Source: Schistocephalus solidus (taxonomy: Eukaryota; Platyhelminthes; Cestoda; Diphyllobothriidea; Diphyllobothriidae). Taken from it: 64,000 bases of DNA. Positions 1-10,305 of this stretch are shown one piece after another; the stretch's first letter is position 1, and every line of letters begins with the position of its first letter. The translations under genes were made by a program, and so were the position numbers. The stretch lies in assembly GCA_017591395.1 (NCBI GenBank), contig WEDG01004956.1, positions 1 to 64,000 of the forward strand, read 5' to 3'. The notes beneath the pieces are model-generated. The model did not search any database. It was not told the DNA's origin and saw only the letters and a list, made by a program, of their open reading frames with translations.

Positions 1-233
1 ATAGCGGCGTGCAGCATATGATGTCAAAATGGAACCGACAAAGACAAGGGCGACCGGAATGGCCATTTCTGGTTTATTAGCCGTCATTAGCCAGTCATAC
101 CCAATCCCAAGTGTGGCACACCTGGGATTTGAACCCACAACCTTTAGTATTTGAGTCGAACGCTCTCCCATTGAGCCATGGGCTCTTTGAATTGTCGGTT
201 GTGATAGGGAATATGACGATAGTGTGGGATTCA
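1..233 (-). repeat. tRNA-derived SINE-like unit (minus copy, left end cut by window)
   Basis: Reverse-oriented copy of the 302-303 bp repeat that fills 3446-4772. Read on the minus strand it has a polymerase III A-box-like run (tggctcaatgg, with gagagcg after it) and a B-box-like GGTTCAAATCC. These are followed by the non-tRNA body containing ctggctaatgacggctaata and ccagaaatggccat. The left end lies outside the window. Internal Pol III promoter boxes plus an unrelated body are the standard plan of tRNA-derived SINEs; mobility of this one is inferred. Confidence 0.8.
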
Positions 234-770
234 CCGATCTGCTTTAGGAACATGTATGCTCCGTAGTGCCCTGAAGCTCAGACTAGAGGTCTCGCAGGTT
301 GTCGCATAGCGACGTGTAGCATATAATTAAATGGAACCGACAAAGACAAGGGAGACCGGAATGGCCATTTCTGGCTTATAAGCCGTCATCAGCCAGTCAT
401 TCCCAATCCCAAGAGTGGCACACCTGGGATTCGAACCCGTGAAATTTGGTATTTGAATCGAACGCTCAACCATTGAGCCACGGGCTCATTTTTTGTCGGT
501 TGTGATCGGGAATATGGTTATAGAGTAGCGAAAATTCCCATTGAAAAATGCAAAAGACAATTTGGCGAGCATACGTTAGCTTTCGATAAATTCTCATCAG
601 GCCTTTACATTTATATCACTGTGTCAATAAGTCAAATATGCGGGTAAGTAGAACAAATTGTACGGTTGTCAGGGTGGGGGAGGGGGATAAAAAACAAAAT
701 TGCGGTCCGTTTTTCTGATTATGGTCAGAGGAATGGTGGCCGCCGGGAACAGGTAATTAGATGCGGGTGG

Positions 771-1343
771 CTAAATTGGTGGCTTTCGGCCACGGTAATT
801 GCGGTGCCTGTATAAAGTTCTTTTGAGCGCACAGGACCGGTTTGCGTAGCCTGATTGCAGCTGCTTCTGCCGTAGCCAACAGACGCTGTCCAAGGAATTT
901 TGAATAGGTTGAGGGACCTTGTAAATTACCCGGAAGGCCTCTTTGGCATTTACACGATGGCCTGTGTCTACCACATGCGCGAGGATAGAGCTGTTTATGT
1001 TCTTTATCTGCCCCTTTCCTAACCATGCTGGAAGGTGTTCTCGTACTCTTTTGGACAAACGCCGGCTCGTGCGACCAATATATTCTGCCCCACAGGAGCA
1101 GGTGAAAGAATAAATGCACATTGAGGTGGTCTGGGCTGGCAGTTTGTCCTTGCCCCGTCCGTAAAGGATGGGAGTAGTCGAGAAAAGTACATGGGCATCA
1201 GCTGCTGGAAAGGTGCTTGACACAGCTTGGCTTAGGCGCCTTCGTAGGAGTTCACTTGCTGCATCCCCTTGAAATGGGACCCTGATGAATAGTTGTTTCT
1301 TGTTTGCCGTTAGCAACGGCAGCTTTGGAGGTCTTTCGGTCAT
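771..1343 (-). pseudogene. PLE P1 GIY-YIG endonuclease domain
   Basis: A 190-residue open frame, the C-terminal part of the PLE polyprotein in a different frame from the RT. The core is CIYSFTCSCGAEYIGRTSRR, where the tyrosines and YIG correspond to the GIY-YIG signature and the CSC cysteines match the extra zinc-type cysteines typical of PLE domains. Downstream HLPAWLGKG and SSILAHVVDTGH fit the family's conserved Arg/His helix. The domain would nick target DNA. The leading methionine is probably internal rather than a real start. Confidence 0.85.
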
Positions 1344-1359
1344 ATTCTTAGCAATAAAT

Positions 1360-3167
1360 CTATCTGGATATCCATTCTGTCGAAAAAGTGCTTTCTACAA
1401 CCTTAAGCTCTTCGTCAATGCTATCGGCCGAGCAGATCCTTTTCGCCCTTTGTGTCAGACAGCGCACTAAATTACGCTTAAAATTCAGTGGTACAAAACT
1501 CCCAAAGTGGGTGTATTGTCCGGACCATGTCTTCCTACGATAGACACTACGTCGAATACTCCCGTCAGGCCTTCTTCTCAGAAGCAAGTCCAGGAAAGGG
1601 AGCGATCCCGATTGTTCTTCTTCCAGTGTAAATTTGATTGATGGATGCGCCTGCTTTATGGTATCCATTACAGCTGAAATGTCCGTTTGTTCAGATGCAA
1701 CCGCAAAGATATCATCCACGTAGCGCCCATAATATTTTTAAACGATTTATCTGCGGACGAAGCTGTAAAGCTTCCAGCTTGCCCATGAAAATATTCGCCA
1801 GAAGTGGACCAAGTGGTGAGCCCATAGCTACTCCATCTATCTGTCTGTACAAGTTGTTGTTAAATAGGAACTGCACGTTCAAGGTACATTTAATATAGTT
1901 CCTTGAGCGCATTCACTGGTATCCCTATATATTGTTGGCGGGAAGTAATGAATTCACAGATATAGTTGACTGTCTCCGTGACTGGCACATTCGTAAAAAA
2001 AGAGACGAGACATCCAGTGAAATATCGTCATGCCGTTCAGGTCGAAGTCTTTCACGCATTCAACGAACTCAAAAGTATCTCGGTAGCTATGTGTCGCTAG
2101 CTGAACTTGTATGGGCTTTAGTTTGTCCGCTAACCATTTTTGCTATCGCATGGTATGGTGAGTTCTTCATATCTAGGATGGGACGAACGGGTGTGCCATC
2201 TTTGTGGATCTTTCGGTAAGCCGTACAATCGAGGTACATGCGTGCCGACGGGGCGGAGGCGCTCTAGGTCATTTTTCGCTTATCAGACCTTCCGTTTGAA
2301 GTCTTTTCAAACAGTCAGTCAGTTGTGCTTCTACCTCATCAGTCCGATCTTTCTCCTTTTCTGTCTTAATAAACTTTCCCTTATCCGACAGAATTGCTTG
2401 AAGTTTCATAATATAATCTGTTCTGTCCATTAACACAACGCCCATTCCCCTTTATCTGGCCTCGTTATGAGGACATCTTTGTTTTGGCGGAGCTCTTTTA
2501 ATTTCTCCATGTGCGACTTTGTTAGTAAGCCTCGAAATTTCTGGCCATTGTTCAAATATTGGTAAGAACAGTTAACTAACGTAGACTTAAGGTATTGAAC
2601 GCTGTCTGTCGAAACTGGCTGGAGATCGTGAGTTTGATTAAGGAGATTTTTCAAACTGTGTTTCTAGCTCTAGTTGGCTGGGTTTCTGACGCGGGCAGCA
2701 AAACTTAGGACCAAGTGATAAGGCTTCGATCGACGTTTTATCAAGAGATATAGACGAAAGATTGTGTACGTACCGACTTGGGTCTTCTGGCAGCTTCGAT
2801 TGTGTTCTGCCTTCGTGTACACTCCGAAGCAGGGCAGCTATTTTTATTTCTCCACGTTTTTCCCCAATAGACCCCACATATTTCTCAAATTCCTGTCTCT
2901 TATCTTTGTCTAGGTGGTCGAGTATGGCTGCACGTTGGCATACGTGACGTCCTAGTTCTTCCACTTTTACACGGGTGCTTTCCAGGTCATTTTCAGCATA
3001 CCTTCTCAAGGTATCGCAGGTGATAACTGTACGATTCCTTCGCAATGCTCTCCAGTAGAAGTTCGGGTACTCATTTCCTTCGACGCATTTCCCAATAAAT
3101 CTGGCCCGTACTTTCGCCTCCACAAGTTTGGTGTTTATTCGTAGGTACCCATTGAGTGCCTTTAATG
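1360..3167 (-). pseudogene. PLE P1 reverse transcriptase region (broken)
   Basis: The RT part is spread over at least four frames on the minus strand: 3167-2638, 2654-2430, 1912-1712 and 1719-1360, with an extra degenerate stretch between 2430 and 1912. The catalytic YVDD is intact, preceded by arginine and followed by IFAV. The fingers/palm motif [13 protein letters not shown] is intact. Translation between 2430 and 1912 still shows PLE-like sequence (SYRDTFEFVECV) but with stops. Such an enzyme would copy element RNA onto a nicked target; this copy cannot encode it in one piece. Confidence 0.85.
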
Positions 3168-3187
3168 TGGTTATAGTGTGATGCTCA

Positions 3188-3445
3188 CCGATCTGTGTAA
3201 GGAACATGTATTTTCCGTTGTGCCCTGGAGCTCAGGCTAGAGCTCTCGCAGGCCGTCGCATAGCGACGTGCAGCATATGATGAAATGGAACCGACAAAGA
3301 CAAGGGAGACCGGAATGGCCATTTCTGGCTTCTTAGCCGTAATCAGCCAGTCATTCCCAATCCCAAGTGTGGCAAACCTTGGATTCGAACCCGCGCACGC
3401 TCTACCATTGAGCCAGGGGCTCGTTGTTTTGTCGGTAATGATCAG
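3188..3445 (-). repeat. SINE-like unit (minus) with internal deletion
   Basis: Third minus-oriented unit, about 258 bp. The body and B-box (GGTTCGAATCC read on the minus strand as ggattcgaacccgcg) are present. The stretch between the B-box and the A-box is shortened (the anticodon-arm equivalent is gone), and the end meets a plus-oriented unit head to head at 3445/3446. Confidence 0.75.
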
Positions 3446-3747
3446 GTGAGCCCCACAATCTCGTCATATTCCCGATCACAACCAAAAAAACAACGAGCCC
3501 GTGGCTCAATGATAGAGCGCTCGACTCACATACCAAGAATAGAGGGTAAGAATCCCAGGTGTGCCACACTTGGGATTGGGTATGACTGGCTAATGACGGC
3601 TTATCAGCCAAAAATGGCCATTCCGGTCTCCCTTGTCTTTGTCGGTTCCATTTCATCATATGTTTCACGTCACTATGCGACCGCCTGCGAGAGCTCTAGT
3701 CAGAATTCTAGGGCACAACGGAACACACATGTTCCTTAAGCAGATCG
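3446..3747 (+). repeat. SINE-like tandem unit 1 (302 bp)
   Basis: First plus-oriented unit of a head-to-tail array. The A-box-like gtggctcaatgatagagcg starts at 3501. The B-box is eroded (gggtaagaatccc, near 3544, where sister units have ttcg). The tRNA-like head is followed by the shared body ending in gttccttaagcagatcg. It resembles a type I tRNA head, closest by eye to elongator Met/Lys-type tRNAs, but no clean cloverleaf is retained. Confidence 0.85.
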
Positions 3748-4050
3748 GTGAGCCCCACACAACATCATATTCCGATCACATCTGATAAAACAACGAGCCC
3801 GTGGCTCAATGGTAGAGCACTTGACTCAAATACCAACGGTCCCGGGTTCGAATCCCAAGTGTGCCACACTTGGTATTGGGTATGACTGGATGATGACGGC
3901 TAAAAGGCCAGAAGTGGCCATTCCGGTCTCCGTTGTCTGTGTCGGTTCCACCTTCTCAACATATGCTACACGTCGCTATGCGACCGCCTTCGAGAGCTCT
4001 AGTCTGAGCTCCAGGGCACAACGGAACATATATGTTCCTTAAGCAAATGT
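3748..4050 (+). repeat. SINE-like tandem unit 2 (303 bp)
   Basis: Second head-to-tail unit, with an intact A-box-like gtggctcaatggtagagc at about 3801 and a canonical B-box ggttcgaatcc at 3845. It differs from its neighbours by scattered substitutions only, so it was copied as a unit rather than assembled by independent insertions. Confidence 0.85.
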
Positions 4051-4352
4051 GTGAGCCCCACGCTATCATCATATTCCCGATCACAACCGACAAAACAACG
4101 AGCCCTCGGCTCAATGGTAGAGCGTTCGACTCAAATATCAAAGGTCGCGGGTTCGGATCCGAGGTGTGCCGCACTTGGGATGGGGTATGACTGGCTGATG
4201 ACGGCTAATAAGCCAGAAATGGCCATTCCGGTCTCCCTTGTCTTTGTCGGTTCCATTTCATCATATGCTGCACGTCGCTATGCGACCGCCTGCGAGAGCT
4301 CTAGTTTGAGCTCCAGGGCACAACGGAACATACATGTTCCTTAAGCAGATCG
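4051..4352 (+). repeat. SINE-like tandem unit 3 (302 bp)
   Basis: Third unit. The A-box is cggctcaatggtagagcg (about 4107) and the B-box ggttcggatcc (about 4149). The body is the same as in units 1 and 2. Confidence 0.85.
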
Positions 4353-4655
4353 GTGAGCCCCACACTATCATCGTATTCCCAATCACAACCGACAAAACAA
4401 CGAGCCCATGGCTCATGGGTAGATCGTTCGACTCAAATACCAAAGGTCGCGGGCTCGAATCCCAGGTGTGCCACTCTTTCGATTGGGTATGACTGGCTGA
4501 TGGCAGCTTATAAGCCAGAAATGGCCATTCAGGTCTCCCTTGTCTTTGTTGGTTCCATTTTATCATATGCTTCACGTCGCTATGCGACCGCCTGCGAGAG
4601 CTCTAGTCTGAGCTCCAGGGCATACGGAACATACATGTTCCATTTAAGCAAATTG
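4353..4655 (+). repeat. SINE-like tandem unit 4 (303 bp)
   Basis: Fourth unit. Its A-box has a small deletion/substitution (gctcatgggtagatcg) and the B-box is ggctcgaatccc. The rest matches the other units closely. Confidence 0.85.
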
Positions 4656-4772
4656 GTGAGCCCCACACTGTCATCATATTCCCGATCACAACCGACAAAA
4701 CAACGAGCCCGTGGCTCAATGGTAGAGCGTTCGACTCAAATACCAAACGTCGCGGGTTCGAATGCCAGGTGT
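4656..4772 (+). repeat. SINE-like tandem unit 5, truncated
   Basis: Begins like the other units, keeps an intact A-box and a B-box with one change (ggttcgaatgcc), and stops just after aggtgtgc. The sequence then passes directly into the LINE-A copy at 4772. Confidence 0.8.
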
Positions 4773-6306
4773 GCTGGAAGCTGGCACATATAACTCTTGT
4801 ACAAAAAGCGGTAGCCGGGCGTCAGTGACAAAACTACAGGCCCATAAGCTTGACATGCATCCTTGGCAAGATTATGGAAAGGATCATCAAGAGCGAATTG
4901 GTGAAATTCCTAGAGACTCATAATTTGTTATCAAGCTGTCAACACGGGTTCAGAAAAGGAAGATCATGTACAAGGAATTTGCTGTATTCGCTCCAGAGGT
5001 GGATCCAAGCACTTGAAGATAGACACGCGGTTCACATTGCCTTCATTGACTTTCAAAAGGCCTTCGATACTGTGCCGCACGAGAGACTGCTGTACAAGCT
5101 AGAAAGAATTGAAATCAGAGGTAACCTCCTCAAGTGGATCGAAAACTTCCTCGTGGGTCGGCGCCAGGTTGTGTGCATCGGCCAAGAGAGGTCAAGTTCT
5201 GCTGCGGTCGAGAGTGGGGTTCCTCAGGGCTCAGTACTAGGGCCAATACTGTTTTTAATATACGTAAAACGATTGTGTCAGGAATCTCGACTGTGAAGCA
5301 GCAATGTTTGCCGATGACATTAAAATCTGGAATGTAATCCAGAGCCCTGCTGACGAAGATAAACTGCAGATCAACCTTACTCGGTTGGAGGAGTGGTCGA
5401 ATCCTTGGCTTTTGCGGTTCAACGTCAATAAGTGTACAATACTTTGCTTGGGCAACCCATCTGGATCTGCTAAAAGTAGAAGTTACTTTCTCAATGGTGA
5501 AGCCATAAAAGACGTGGAAGCCCAAAAGGACCTTGGTGTGCTGACGACCACCACCTAAAAACCATCTTCTCACTGCTTGAAAGTGGCGAAGAGCGCAATT
5601 TCGGTGTTGCATGCCATCAGACGAGCCTTTTTGGATTTCGATGAAGATCTTTTCGCTAAGCATTTTGGAACATTCATTAGGCCGCATTTGGAATATGCTA
5701 TGCACGCCTGGAAACCCTGGACAGTTCAAGATCAGAACTGCCTCGAAAGAGTACAGAGGAAAACCACCAAAATGGTTAGAAGTCAAAGCTCCTTGCCATA
5801 TCCAACCCGCCTAATGAATCTTAATCTGTCCCCTTTGAGTTATAGGCAAATGCGTGGTGATCTCCTGCAGACATTCTGCATTGTGAAGGGATTGGATTGT
5901 TCCCTGGAATTCTCGGACTTCTTTGAATTTGCCACCACGACCCATCTCCGAGGTCGCCCATTGAAACTGCGTGTCCAGCAGGCGAGACTGGATGTGCGCA
6001 AGTTCTCCTTCTCTGTCAGAGTGGTTAAACCATGGAATGCCCTCCCTGAAGACGTTGTGATGTCACCATCGCTGGAAAGCTTTAAAAGGAACCTTGCCAG
6101 TTTCATGTTCCGCAAGGAGCCTGAGCGATGAGGAATTTATCTTAACCCTCTAAAGTCGTGCACCACTTGCCATATTTTATGACCGCCTTTTGTACCTTTG
6201 CAACCCACAGGGTTTCTCTGTATACCGCACTTAATTTTACGTTAAAAATAGGGTACTCAAAGGCCCATGCCTTTTTCCCTCAATAAATTGAATTGAATTG
6301 AATTGA
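4772..6306 (+). mobile_element. LINE family A copy (A-a), 5' truncated
   Basis: A CR1/jockey-like non-LTR retrotransposon 3' part. Translation starts inside the RT at a W-K-L-A-H-I-T motif and runs through SLTCILGKIMERI, FIDFQKAFDTVP, SGVPQGSVLGP and MFADDIKIW (intact catalytic FADD). It continues to the thumb and C-terminal region with THLRG and VVKPWNALPEDV. A one-base insertion in the a-run near 5267 breaks the frame just before FADD. A nonsense codon (tta to taa) lies at about 5556. The 3' UTR ends in a short aattg repeat, the kind of tail this family carries. There is no polyA. Confidence 0.9.
4850..6131 (+). pseudogene. LINE A-a reverse transcriptase remnant
   Basis: Frames 4850-5296, then 5304-5558 and 5577-6131. 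The last two are the same frame, separated only by a stop. Palm motifs A (DFQKAFD) and C (FADD) are intact and the thumb is present. It codes for about 425 residues of RT to C-terminus, compared with an ORF2 of over 900 residues in copy A1. Confidence 0.85.
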
Positions 6307-6310
6307 GCTG

Positions 6311-7102
6311 TACAGATTGGGATGAATGTATCAGGGTAAGAATGGTTAGGGTCAAGACTATTCTGCTTTTGACGTTCGATGAATATTCGTTCGACAGAGG
6401 AAGAAACTTCTGCGGTTGATTCGAAGGGATAGAAACTTACAATCAGATGCGAACGCAGTCGATTCCGGTGTGGAGTCTGCCGACTAATTAGACTTAATGG
6501 AACTGATTGTTAAAAAAGGTGAAAATGGACTAAGAGTAAGAAGAGTTCAGCGGTAAGAAACTTTCAATGCAGTTTTATCTTCCTTCTGGCAAAACTCCCT
6601 TTAGAAACGGCCTCAAATTCATAGTAAAAATTGGCCTCATTACCACTTTTGTCCATTAGAAACAATCAGACCCTTAGTAACCAGGCCAACCATAGCACCG
6701 TCTTTGGCCCACAGAAGGGGTTATGCCCCTGGCTAACTCTGTAATTTATTCAGAAGTTAAGCGTTGTAGTATTTGCCAATTACCATAGCCACTACGTGCA
6801 AATAAGACCACGGATTACATTAAAAGAGTATGAGTTTCTGTGGGCAGGTCCAAGACAACTTAATTAACAGATTCATATAAGAATACGGAGGCAACTTTGC
6901 GCAGTCAATCAGTCAACTAAGTCTAATTAGTCGGCAGACCCCACACCGGAATCGACTGTGCTCGCATCTGATTGGAAGTACTTATCCCTTCGAATCGACC
7001 GCAGACGTTTCTACCTCTGTTAAACGAATACACTCTAACGTCAATAACAGACTAGTCTTGACTCTGACCATTCTAACCTGATACATTCATCACCATTCTG
7101 TA
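6311..7102 (+). mobile_element. Foldback / MITE-like element with ~199-bp terminal inverted repeats
   Basis: 6311-6509 and 6904-7102 are inverted copies of each other with roughly 85% identity by eye. Shared blocks include gatgaatgtatcagg, gattcgaagggata, cagtcgattccggtgtgg and tctgccgactaattagactta. Both ends read TA-CAGA / TCTG-TA, compatible with a TA target duplication as in Tc1/mariner-type elements. The middle (6510-6903) has no substantial open frame, so the element is non-autonomous. Strand is arbitrary. Confidence 0.8.
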
Positions 7103-7649
7103 AAACTATTTTAACTTCAAATTTTGCTATTTCTGAACTTTGGAAAACAGTTTTTTTTTACTTAAAACAAATTCTTCATTTAGAACACTGCTTTTTAAGC
7201 AAACAAACAAAATAAATCAAAAGTGGTAAATAAAAAGAGGAGTTTGTTTTAGGTTTTTTCTTGTGTTCTAAGGATTTGACGGCGCCCAAGCAGTGCCAAA
7301 TCAATAAACCTATCATTAGTAGAACACTGCAAGCCCCATTCACTCAGTGCGGCATTGAGCCTTTGCAGCGGCCTTTTCCATTGCGTCAAGAGCATCCTAT
7401 TCGGCCACCTTGACTGTCCCGTGAAGACACTGATATCTTACACTCAATAATCCTACAGTTATTTTAACACCAGTCGATAGGCGCAAGAAACAATTTACAA
7501 GGCTGATTTTTGAAGATGGGCGTTCTGGTAGGCAAGAAAACAGAACTGACAATTGTGCATCAAAATCCGGAAAATTTATAGACAGTATGGCACTCAATTT
7601 TGAAGATGATGCACATTTTACCTTATCTACTTTTCTGGTAAATTTCATA
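7103..7649. other. AT-rich spacer without recognisable feature
   Basis: Contains t- and a-rich runs and short spurious frames. I see no coding motif, tRNA or repeat copy here. Confidence 0.5.
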
Positions 7650-7985
7650 TGTATCCCAATTCAGTATAATTCAGTATATATAAGCGTGATAGGCAAAACC
7701 TTTGAAAACCCTATTTATAGACAGATGCTTTCAAAAATGCAAAGGTACCATTGCGATGTGTTTATAGTATATCAGTCATTGATGTCAACTAAATGTATGT
7801 CCACTAAGTAAAATGTAATCAAGCTTTCTTTAAATATCGTAACGCTCTCAGTCAGAACAACTGACATAGACAATTTGTTCGATTCTTTAATCACCCGGTG
7901 GGAAAAGAAGTTGGCCCGAATTTTAAGTTTGGTGTAGTTCACCTTTAGTTTGTTCTCCGGCTTGAACAGTTTAAAAATCGTTAAC
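7650..7985 (-). mobile_element. LINE family A 3'-end fragment (minus)
   Basis: On the minus strand the translation KLKIRANFFSHRVIKESNKL matches the C-terminus of copy A1 (LEVRANFFSQRVIDEWNKL at about 13105). The following 3' UTR has the family signature: aatagggttttcaaagg, then a gcctat block, then the tail ctgaattatactgaatt. Severely 5' truncated to about 335 bp. Confidence 0.8.
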
Positions 7986-8770
7986 ACTTCGCTTGTGCTG
8001 ATTCTGACATTAAAACTGCCACTGCACGAACGTAATTGCTCTTCGCAATTTTCGGGAATTTTTCTTGTCCCGAATTACCTCACAAAACGACATCAAATTG
8101 GAATTTGCTCATCACCTTCGTCGACTTGATAAAAACAGCCTCTACACCAATACATACTGAAAAACGCTCAGTGAACCAAAAGTGCAAAACCCATTGAAGA
8201 TCTGAAGTTATCCAGGACCTTTGACCTCTACAAACGGCTGAGTCGTTCCTGAATATTCTTACTATCATTTGTTGTTTTTTTAAAAGTGGTTTTGAACGAA
8301 TAGGCGCATTTATTGCTCATATTGTTTCTATTGAGGCGTCGTTGGACTTCCGTTTGAAATTCGTTCGTCTCCAAGCTTTTGATTTTTGGCCAATAATCTG
8401 TTCCCAAAGTCAGGACTCAACGAACTAAGTTGTCATTGGATCACATATTGTCTGTTTATCAGGATCAGCCTATAATTGTTTATAGACATTGTGATATTCA
8501 GGCTCACGAAAACTGATATCGGAATCTCGAATAATAAGCTAACTCAGCTTCATTTGGATCCTGCCTCATACGGGCTTCAGAAAACAGGCTCTCGCCGGGA
8601 AAGGTGTCTACATCAGAAAGGAACGGAGAACCACTGGAAAACTCACTTCGAAGGCTGCATCATTCTTTTCTTCGTATTAGCATTCCATAGTGAATTCGGT
8701 TCGGAAAAGCATTTCTTTTTGTGCTCAGTAATCTATTCGCTTGATAATTTAAGCTGCTCGTTAAAACTTA
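7986..8770. other. Unassigned spacer
   Basis: No convincing coding or repeat signature. It may contain the 5' UTR or promoter of the LINE that follows, but I cannot place a 5' end from one copy. Confidence 0.4.
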
Positions 8771-8839
8771 ATGCATCCTCGTAGAGATCTTGCTGGCATG
8801 GGAAACGCAAATGTTCACGACCCGACCACGCGAGAAAAT

Positions 8840-8920
8840 TATTCACCACTTCGGCCAGGACTCGAAACACCAACCTCTCGATTAGCTACCGATGCTCTTG
8901 ACCGCTCGGCCATGCCCGGG
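8840..8920 (-). other. tRNA-like (Ser/Leu-type) sequence, possibly a SINE head
   Basis: On the minus strand there is a good A-box (TGGCCGAGCGGTCAAGAGC, 8893-8911) and, about 30 nt downstream, a B-box-like GTTTCGAGTCC (8857-8867). The spacing and the GGCCGAGCGG form suggest a type II (Ser or Leu) tRNA ancestor. No full cloverleaf with a paired acceptor stem is evident, so I do not call it a functional tRNA. It lies antisense in the 5' region of LINE A1. Confidence 0.45.
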
Positions 8921-9141
8921 AAGCCAGCAGACAAAACAAATAGTATACACTACAAAAATAATGATCTCTCCTATCTTTGTAAATCGTTTTCGATTTCATG
9001 TGACAAAAACTTACCAGAAATACTCAAGTCACTCTCAGCAGACCGAGAAGAACCACAAAGCAACAATATTAAAGAAAGCAGTGCACTACTGAACATTACC
9101 AAAACTAAGCTAAACAGTGAAGGGCTGGCACAATGTGATGG

Positions 9142-10263
9142 ATGCCGAGGACTCACAACCAGAGTGAGAGATTAGAAGGAGACCTAGATCTCCTATCGGA
9201 AATAATATCAGTCCTCATAAAACATAACAAAATTGACTCGCCGAAACACGATGCAAATGAGCTGAAAAACATCAGCAAGCTAGACCATAATCATCGCAAG
9301 GAAACGGTAGAAGTCAATAGGCACAAAATTAAGCGAAACAAAAAGAGAAAAAGAACGAAGTCATTAGAACAAACCTCTGAGTCAGTTGAAATACAGATGA
9401 CCAGAAAGAAAATAAGCGAGGAGGAAATTATGTCTTGCGTTTCCCCAGGTTCGGGAAATCAGGTGCACATAGAATCCGACTGCACAAAAGTAAATCAGCG
9501 ATCGACGGATTCTGAAAAGTCGAAAAACAGTAATCGTAAGGTATCTTTACTGCCACGGACGAGCGACAGCAGCATGCTCTTTACATGTCCATCGAACTAC
9601 AATGAAGCAGGGCATGGTAGCCAGCAAAGTAATGGCGGAAAAGTGGCCTGTGACTTATCGACAGACCTGGATGACACAAACCAAAATTCAGGTTTCCCGG
9701 GTGCTATTCGAGCAAACGCATTGTCAGGAGAACTCACGCTGTTTGAAAGGTCCATAGAGATGTCTGCGAATCAACCAACAGGCTCATCGATGAAGACAAA
9801 TTTGAACACAGTATTAAAGACTGTAATAAAGGGCAGGATTTAACCTTCCATCATTAAAAGAAAGCAGGATGAAGAAACGAGTTTTTTCCATGACAGATCA
9901 TTTTGTCTGGTAGTTCAGGGAGTCTCAGAGGCTACTGGGGAAACGCCAAAAGAAAGGGTAAAACAGGATCTGCTGATATTTAAAAATTTATTGAATGATA
10001 CGCAAGAAACTGGTGTGACAGTCGACATCAAAAAGATCTTTCGATTGGGGCCTCTCGTTACAAATGAAACGCATGAGGTTCGACCAAGACCATTAAAAGT
10101 CGTCTTGGGGAGCAAACAGCAGGTAAATCTATTGCTCTCTCGAAAGTCCCGACTACGAAAGAATCATCGTGGAGTTTTTTTTCAGCCGGATTACTCTCCC
10201 ACCGATCAGATGAAAATGAGGACACTGGTAGCAGAATCGAAAAGAGGGGGAAAAAAACTTTAA
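9142..10263 (+). pseudogene. LINE A1 ORF1 (RNA-binding protein), one in-frame stop
   Basis: About 373 codons in one frame interrupted by a single taa at 9841-9843. The first half is lysine/glutamate-rich and low complexity (NRHKIKRNKKRKRTKS), typical of a nucleic-acid-binding N-terminus. The second half has the layout of LINE ORF1 RRM-like proteins: LVVQGVSEATGETPKER, then KKIFRLG, then RPRPLKVVLGS, then LRKNHRGVFFQPDYSP. A frame upstream (8771-9175) ending in QCDGCRGL may be the displaced N-terminus after a frameshift near 9160. ORF1 proteins coat the element RNA. Confidence 0.7.
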
Positions 10264-10305
10264 AATTGTAGACAACAAAATAGTCAAAACGGTGCGCTCG
10301 TTTTT

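Larger units (their letters stand above)
524..3167 (-). mobile_element. Penelope-like element P1, nearly complete but frameshifted
   Basis: Minus-strand retroelement of about 2.64 kb bounded by a 9-bp duplication. In 5'-3' order on the minus strand it shows an N-terminal region with LSLGPKFC (around 2700), the ITRPDKG motif (around 2460), a degenerate stretch with a KDTFEFV-like motif (2080-1960), [16 protein letters not shown] (around 1830), the reverse-transcriptase box YVDD (around 1715), and a C-terminal GIY-YIG endonuclease domain (1130-1030). That order of RT then GIY-YIG is diagnostic for Penelope-like elements. Reading frame changes near 2640, 2430, 1915, 1715 and 1350 make it non-functional as it stands. 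It ends at 524 in a non-coding tail. Confidence 0.9.
234..3187 (-). repeat. SINE-like unit (minus), split by a PLE insertion
   Basis: The next minus unit occupies 234-523 and resumes at 3177-3187. The two parts add up to about 301 bp, the same as the plus-strand units. The interruption is the PLE at 524-3167, and both flanks carry TGGTTATAG (515-523 and 3168-3176). Removing the insert and one duplicate restores the unit through the stretch that reads gatgatagtgtggggctcac in sister copies. Confidence 0.85.

Noticed and set aside
3446..4772. A tandem cluster of functional tRNA genes
   Set aside because: A- and B-boxes are present but anticodon and acceptor stems do not pair well, and each copy is attached to the same long body.
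1..4772. CRISPR-like array because of regularly spaced repeats
   Set aside because: The whole 302-bp unit repeats, with no unique spacers; the sequence is eukaryotic.
3446..4793. Repeated plus-strand frames of 77-146 residues in the SINE array
   Set aside because: They recur because the DNA repeats; the units are tRNA-derived with Pol III boxes and no conserved codon pattern.
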